A stretch of DNA of 64,000 nt from the NCBI RefSeq assembly GCF_013009555.1, contig NZ_CP046176.1, forward strand, positions 2,077,501 to 2,141,500. Direction: 5' to 3'. Origin of the DNA: Phocaeicola dorei (GTDB lineage: Bacteria; Bacteroidota; Bacteroidia; Bacteroidales; Bacteroidaceae). Positions 61,201-64,000 of the stretch are shown here, piece after piece; the first letter of the stretch is position 1, and each line of letters begins with the position of its first letter. The translations under genes were made by a program, and so were the position numbers. The notes beneath the pieces were generated by a model. That model was not told the DNA's origin, searched no databases, and was given only the letters and a program-made list of their open reading frames with translations.

Positions 61201-61571
61201 TAAATGCTCCTGTATTTTGGAATGATGTGTTTGTTCCGGAAGATGTAGTTGATGATCAAGGTAATATTGTTGCATATCAGAATCTTGATGCCAAATATCC
61301 TAATATGGGCTTTTCTGTGAATAATGAAACTTCTAATTTTTGGAGGGTCAATTCATTACGTATGACTTTAAAGACATTGACGATAGGGTATAAATTACCA
61401 TCCGATTGGGTGAAGAAGATAAATATTGAGGGATGCCGTTTTACTTTGACTGGTACTAATTTATTAAGTTTCTTTAATCCGTATCCGGAGAATTTTTGTG
61501 ATCCGTTGAGTGTGTATGGGGCTTATCCTACTTTGAGAAATGTTTCGTTAGGTGTTAATATTTCATTCTGA
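58254..61571 (+). CDS. SusC-family TonB-dependent outer membrane transporter
   Basis: 1105 residues. An N-terminal signal region (about 1-38; VVCLSLFLTGVSVQGVSA) precedes a carboxypeptidase-D regulatory-like domain (about 50-125, VTGQVVDETGEPVIGASVVV), a TonB-box-like stretch (LDEVVIVGYGTQ), the plug (about 145-260, NPIYVVDDFIV, SVLKDAAASVYGARGGQG) and a 22-strand-type barrel ending in SLGVNISF with terminal Phe. It takes up oligosaccharides with the SusD lipoprotein encoded 8 bp downstream. Substrate unknown; the GH2 enzyme and the HTCS indicate a galactose-, glucuronate- or similar beta-linked glycan (inference). Confidence 0.96.
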   Translation: MENENAFLQKLDKIGNLTQVVCLSLFLTGVSVQGVSAETGFPISQSVQQTKTVTGQVVDETGEPVIGASVVVEGTTNGTITDFDGKFALQVPSGKKVVISFVGYVPQTIAPKQGKDFRVVLKEDSKILDEVVIVGYGTQKAKNVTGAISTVNPKEIEDLPVGNLGAALQGMVTGLSVSGGQTRPGAAASLSIRQPMTLSKDGGDTNPIYVVDDFIVDATTFNNLDPSEVENISVLKDAAASVYGARGGQGAILVKTKRGKEGDPRISYSGQFGYNDEIARPKMMDSYHYGLFYNAIAAANGNDEIKNHKTDLFQADELEAMRNINYDWLDDAWKGAFSMKHNLNLSGGTQKATYFAGVSYYTQSGNLGTLDYERWNYRAGVDVKLASHFKVGLQASGDYGKNEKTFNKVGGENDENDYNTLLLTPRYIPAYIDGLPLLRYGFSNSQQNNIQQYNYYALEELGNISKNDPQNMRLNASVEYDFDWNKTLKGLKLKMSYSKSISTDKNSRVGSKYTAYSFKTRGGSGNHLYIGDDLTNESNLQETTVKNGNQIWRTMNRTDSYQLNFVANYNRTFGKHTIGALFSVERSERNYEYVRYYREDPLEVNNGEWNTATGKMDGLTERSESGLLSYIGRVNYSYNDRYMMEFLVRSDASTKFAPSNYWGVFPSLSLGWVVSEENWFKEKIQWLEYLKVRGSVGMLGKDNTKAWLWRQNYSYQANKGAVFGTNEQNPVGMGLKMGAAPNADVHWDKSYKFNFGIDTRFLNGRLSFGLDAYLDKNTEMLVQRDGLVPVTIGGALAAENYDAIDAYGVELSFGWRDRVGDINYFVKLNTAFTGTKYRKHDWPDIIGLGDIYKGGPTDMGKWGYDCIGMFRTQQEIDEFVTKNNVTKYMGLNPEQIKPGMLIYRDVRGKQNPDGSWEAADGIIDSNDRIRLSKKNSNPYGFSLNFGGDWKGLSLSAQLSASWGGWAEIPSAARDMSTKKLNYINAPVFWNDVFVPEDVVDDQGNIVAYQNLDAKYPNMGFSVNNETSNFWRVNSLRMTLKTLTIGYKLPSDWVKKINIEGCRFTLTGTNLLSFFNPYPENFCDPLSVYGAYPTLRNVSLGVNISF

Positions 61572-61579
61572 TTAAAAAT

Positions 61580-63601
61580 ATGAAAAAGATATTGAGATAT
61601 GCTTTTTTTGCAATGGCATTGGCTGCTATGACTTCATGTAGTGACCAGTTTCTGCAAGATAAAAAAGATTATAATGGTTTTAATGAAGAAATCTATGATG
61701 ATATAGCATTAGCTACTGGAAAAGTTGATTTTGTTTATGGTCTTTGTTTGCCAACAACTGCATCGGGAGTTGGTCATTCTAACCCTTGTACAGGACGTGC
61801 CGATGCTTTTTCTCAATCGACAGAAGAATACGCAGGTTCTACTACTTTTACTCAGTTGGCTGAAATTTTGAGTTCGAATGTTCCTGACTATTTTTATAAT
61901 AAAAATACGGATGGACCATGGTCACGTATACGTGAATGTAATATTTTTCTAGATAATATTGACAAAGGGGCATTAGGAGAGGCAGATAGAAACAAGTTGA
62001 AAGGACAGATTTATTTTTGGCGGGCTTGGATTTATACTCGGTTGGTTATGATGTATGGTGGAGTTCCTATTGTAACTACGGCTCAAAATGCTATTTTAGG
62101 TGATGGATCTTCTAAAGATGAACTGGAAGTGCAGCGTAGTTCAACGGCTGATTGTATTGATTTCATTTGCGAAGATTTGGATAAGGCCATAGCCATGTTA
62201 CCAGGAAAATGGGACAATAGTAATTGGGGACGTATCACTTCAGGTGCGGCAGCAGCGTTAAAGGGACGTTTATTATTAGCCTATGCTAGCCCACTATTCA
62301 ATCGCAATGATGATCAGGTAAGATGGCAGGCTGCTTATGATGCTAATAAAGCTGCTTATGATTTGTTAATCCAGAATGGATTTGGATTGGCTGATGGAAA
62401 AGGCAACCGTGCTGAAAACTGGGAAAAAATGTTCTGCCAGATTCAAAGTAGTGAGGCGGTAATGGTCACTTTGTTCAATACTTTGACTAATGATTATAAA
62501 AAGAACAATAGTTGGGAGCAGATGGCTCGTCCTAAAGAGCTCTTAGGAGGTGGTGGAATGGCCGCTACAGCTGAAATGGTTGATTTGTTTCCAATGGCAG
62601 ATGGTAAGAAACCGGGGGAAAGTGTATTTGAATATGATGAACTGAAATTCTATAAGAACAGGGATCCTCGTTTTTACCGTACGTTTGCTTTTAATGGAGT
62701 AGTTTGGCCTTATAAGATGGACAATGGTTATACATTGTGGAATTATCAATGGTATAAAGATGAAGATTCTTTTGAAAGTGGGAAACCTGGTAATTCTGCT
62801 CAATATTCAGGGGATGTCAATTCTGGTATATTTGTGCGTAAACGTACAAATCCTGAGGCACAATGGGATAATGCAAATAAATTCAATTTAAGTGCTACTC
62901 CATATATGGAAATTCGTTTTGCCGAGGTCGTTTTGAATTTAGCCGAATCGGCTTGTGGTATTGGTAAGAAAGATGATGCTGTTGAATTGTTGAAGGATAT
63001 TCGTGAAAGAGTAGGTTATACAGGTGATTGTGGATTGGCGGTTGCTGAGTTAAAAGCAGATCGTGATAAGTTGTTTTCTGCTATATTGTATGAGCGTCAG
63101 ATAGAATTGGCTTATGAAGGAAAACGCTTTGATGATATGCGTCGTTGGATGTTGTGGAATGATGATTTTGGAACATGTACCCGACTAGGCGTGGAGCCTC
63201 TGAATGGAAAACGTCGTCATGGCATGTTCTTAGCGGTGAAGCCATCTGTGTATACCGAAACAAAAGCAGGACAGGATTATGATGTTTTTAATCCTGATAG
63301 TAAAGCTTATGACGCTTCAAAGGTTACTCGTGCTGGTATCGGTTTGGATCCTAGTTCTTCAGATGAGGAATTTATGTTGCAAATTGAAAAATTGGATAAA
63401 TTCTATGACACAAATTTGGTACGGCATGAAAATGATCAGATAGATGGTACTTCTACACCACGTTTTGAAATTACTTTTTTGAATAAATATTATTTTATAG
63501 GTCTGAAAGAAAGTGTAATGAAACAATCTCCTTATTTATATCAGAATATGAATTGGGAGGATTATTATGGTAGTGAAGGAACATTTGATCCTTTGAAGTA
63601 A
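61580..63601 (+). CDS. SusD/RagB-family glycan-binding lipoprotein
   Basis: 673 residues. Lipoprotein signal MKKILRYAFFAMALAAMTSC with Cys20 followed by SDQFLQDKKDYNGF. The helical SusD fold is recognisable from WSRIRECNIFLDNIDKG, KGQIYFWRAWIYTRLVMMYGGVPI (TPR-like region, about 130-170), ALKGRLLLAYASPLFN and a C-terminal ILYERQIELAYEGKRFDDMRRW. It caps the SusC channel and binds glycan at the cell surface. Longer than most SusD proteins (about 550-600), mainly because of loops in the C-terminal half. Confidence 0.96.
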   Translation: MKKILRYAFFAMALAAMTSCSDQFLQDKKDYNGFNEEIYDDIALATGKVDFVYGLCLPTTASGVGHSNPCTGRADAFSQSTEEYAGSTTFTQLAEILSSNVPDYFYNKNTDGPWSRIRECNIFLDNIDKGALGEADRNKLKGQIYFWRAWIYTRLVMMYGGVPIVTTAQNAILGDGSSKDELEVQRSSTADCIDFICEDLDKAIAMLPGKWDNSNWGRITSGAAAALKGRLLLAYASPLFNRNDDQVRWQAAYDANKAAYDLLIQNGFGLADGKGNRAENWEKMFCQIQSSEAVMVTLFNTLTNDYKKNNSWEQMARPKELLGGGGMAATAEMVDLFPMADGKKPGESVFEYDELKFYKNRDPRFYRTFAFNGVVWPYKMDNGYTLWNYQWYKDEDSFESGKPGNSAQYSGDVNSGIFVRKRTNPEAQWDNANKFNLSATPYMEIRFAEVVLNLAESACGIGKKDDAVELLKDIRERVGYTGDCGLAVAELKADRDKLFSAILYERQIELAYEGKRFDDMRRWMLWNDDFGTCTRLGVEPLNGKRRHGMFLAVKPSVYTETKAGQDYDVFNPDSKAYDASKVTRAGIGLDPSSSDEEFMLQIEKLDKFYDTNLVRHENDQIDGTSTPRFEITFLNKYYFIGLKESVMKQSPYLYQNMNWEDYYGSEGTFDPLK

Positions 63602-63683
63602 AAAGAAAAAATGAATGAAAGTGGTTAGAAATAGGCGAATGTTTCTTTCCGATATTTTATTCGGATTTTGAGAATTATTGGTG

Positions 63684-63729
63684 TCCACAGAGCTTCTTTG
63701 TTGATAATGAAATAGTATAGCTCTGTGGA
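63684..63729 (+). terminator. Hairpin between susD and the following gene
   Basis: TCCACAGAGCT (63684-63694) and AGCTCTGTGGA (63719-63729) are perfect complements; no strong T-tract follows, so it may be an attenuator or processing site that separates susCD from the next gene. Confidence 0.6.
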
Positions 63730-63758
63730 TACTGATTATTAAACAATAAATTAATATT

Positions 63759-64000
63759 ATGAAAAAAAATAAAGAATGGATTTTCTTTGCTTTGGTTAGT
63801 TTGTTTTCATTCTCGTCTTGTATTCAAGATGAGATATTGCAAAGTGAGGAGCAAGAAGAAAAGTATATAAGGATAAATGTACCCAAATTAGAAAAAGGAA
63901 CAGTTTCTGATTTAGCCATTGGCTCTCGAAGTATTCTATACAATGATCCAGGTTTTTCCCAACAATGGGGGTTGTCAAATTCTAATAATATTGACGTTAA
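63759..64000 (+). CDS. Lipoprotein, putative S8 (subtilase) peptidase N-terminus (truncated by the window)
   Basis: Partial: 80 codons to the window edge. Lipoprotein signal MKKNKEWIFFALVSLFSFSSC with Cys21, followed by IQDEILQSEEQEE, acidic as in surface lipoproteins. The segment YNDPGFSQQWGLSNSNN resembles the NDPYFSxQWGL entry motif found before the catalytic domain of subtilisin-like S8 peptidases. Catalytic residues lie beyond the window, so this is a tentative call. It is the gene after susD and may belong to the locus. Confidence 0.5.
   Translation, partial: MKKNKEWIFFALVSLFSFSSCIQDEILQSEEQEEKYIRINVPKLEKGTVSDLAIGSRSILYNDPGFSQQWGLSNSNNIDV

Noticed and set aside
1..64000. CRISPR arrays, rRNA genes, phage or conjugative modules
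   Set aside because: No regularly spaced identical repeats, rRNA sequence, integrase, relaxase, tra or phage structural genes were seen.

Overview
The window looks like chromosomal DNA of a gut Bacteroidales bacterium, most likely Phocaeicola or Bacteroides. The evidence is a SusC/SusD pair with a hybrid two-component regulator, a FeoA-FeoB fusion, the dnaN-exonuclease-coaBC-recN-rlmB cluster, DUF4270/DUF4492/DUF3127 proteins, ISAon1- and IS1182-type transposases, and many promoters of the Bacteroides type (-33 TTG, about 20 bp, -7 TAnnTTTG). The species is inferred from gene content only.

Layout. 1-2.9 kb (minus): cytochrome bd oxidase (cydB cut by the window edge, cydA) and a DUF4492 micro-membrane protein. 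3.0-7.6 kb (plus): a complete TolC-adaptor-MacB type tripartite exporter, then a LytS/LytTR two-component pair (7.85-9.6 kb). 9.6-12.1 kb is a compact regulatory district: a 14-bp direct repeat, a putative sRNA, TspO, a hemerythrin-type di-iron protein translationally coupled to a LuxR-type regulator with a degenerate receiver, and a second putative sRNA. 12.1-14.8 kb: lutABC lactate oxidation. 14.9-18.8 kb (minus): a beta-barrel protein and pflA/pflB. 19-23.4 kb: tRNA-Glu, an ISAon1-type insertion sequence, tRNA-Ser, an orphan glycosyltransferase, pdxH and tRNA-Cys. 23.5-26.2 kb (minus): Feo iron uptake. 26.3-27.6 kb: tilS. 27.8-35.3 kb (minus): dnaN-exonuclease-coaBC-recN-rlmB-TPR protein. 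35.4-38.3 kb: a DUF3127 protein, a decayed IS1182 copy and a betagamma-crystallin-like lipoprotein. 38.5-42.4 kb: DUF4270, a glycogen-synthase N-terminal domain protein, panC, panD. 42.5-49.2 kb (minus): fbp, an AspT-like transporter, nudC, tex. 50-64 kb (plus): a polysaccharide utilization locus (GH2 enzyme, hybrid two-component regulator, exported sugar isomerase-like protein, SusC, SusD, and the start of a putative subtilase lipoprotein).

How the genes fit together. The first 19 kb groups microaerobic respiration (cyd), lactate oxidation (lut), anaerobic pyruvate cleavage (pfl) and candidate oxygen/NO/porphyrin sensing (hemerythrin, TspO). The strongest candidate for an undescribed system is at 10.4-12.0 kb. 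The hemerythrin protein keeps all six YtfE/RIC-type iron ligands but has lost the CCGG cysteine motif, and it overlaps by ATGA a LuxR regulator whose receiver has Asn at the phospho-acceptor position. The same 20-bp operator-like motif lies exactly 40 bp upstream of the -7 box of this operon and of the -7 box of a short, terminator-bounded putative sRNA just downstream. I infer an iron-based sensor-regulator pair that controls itself and an sRNA. Several intergenic regions also carry long imperfect hairpins that no annotated gene explains.
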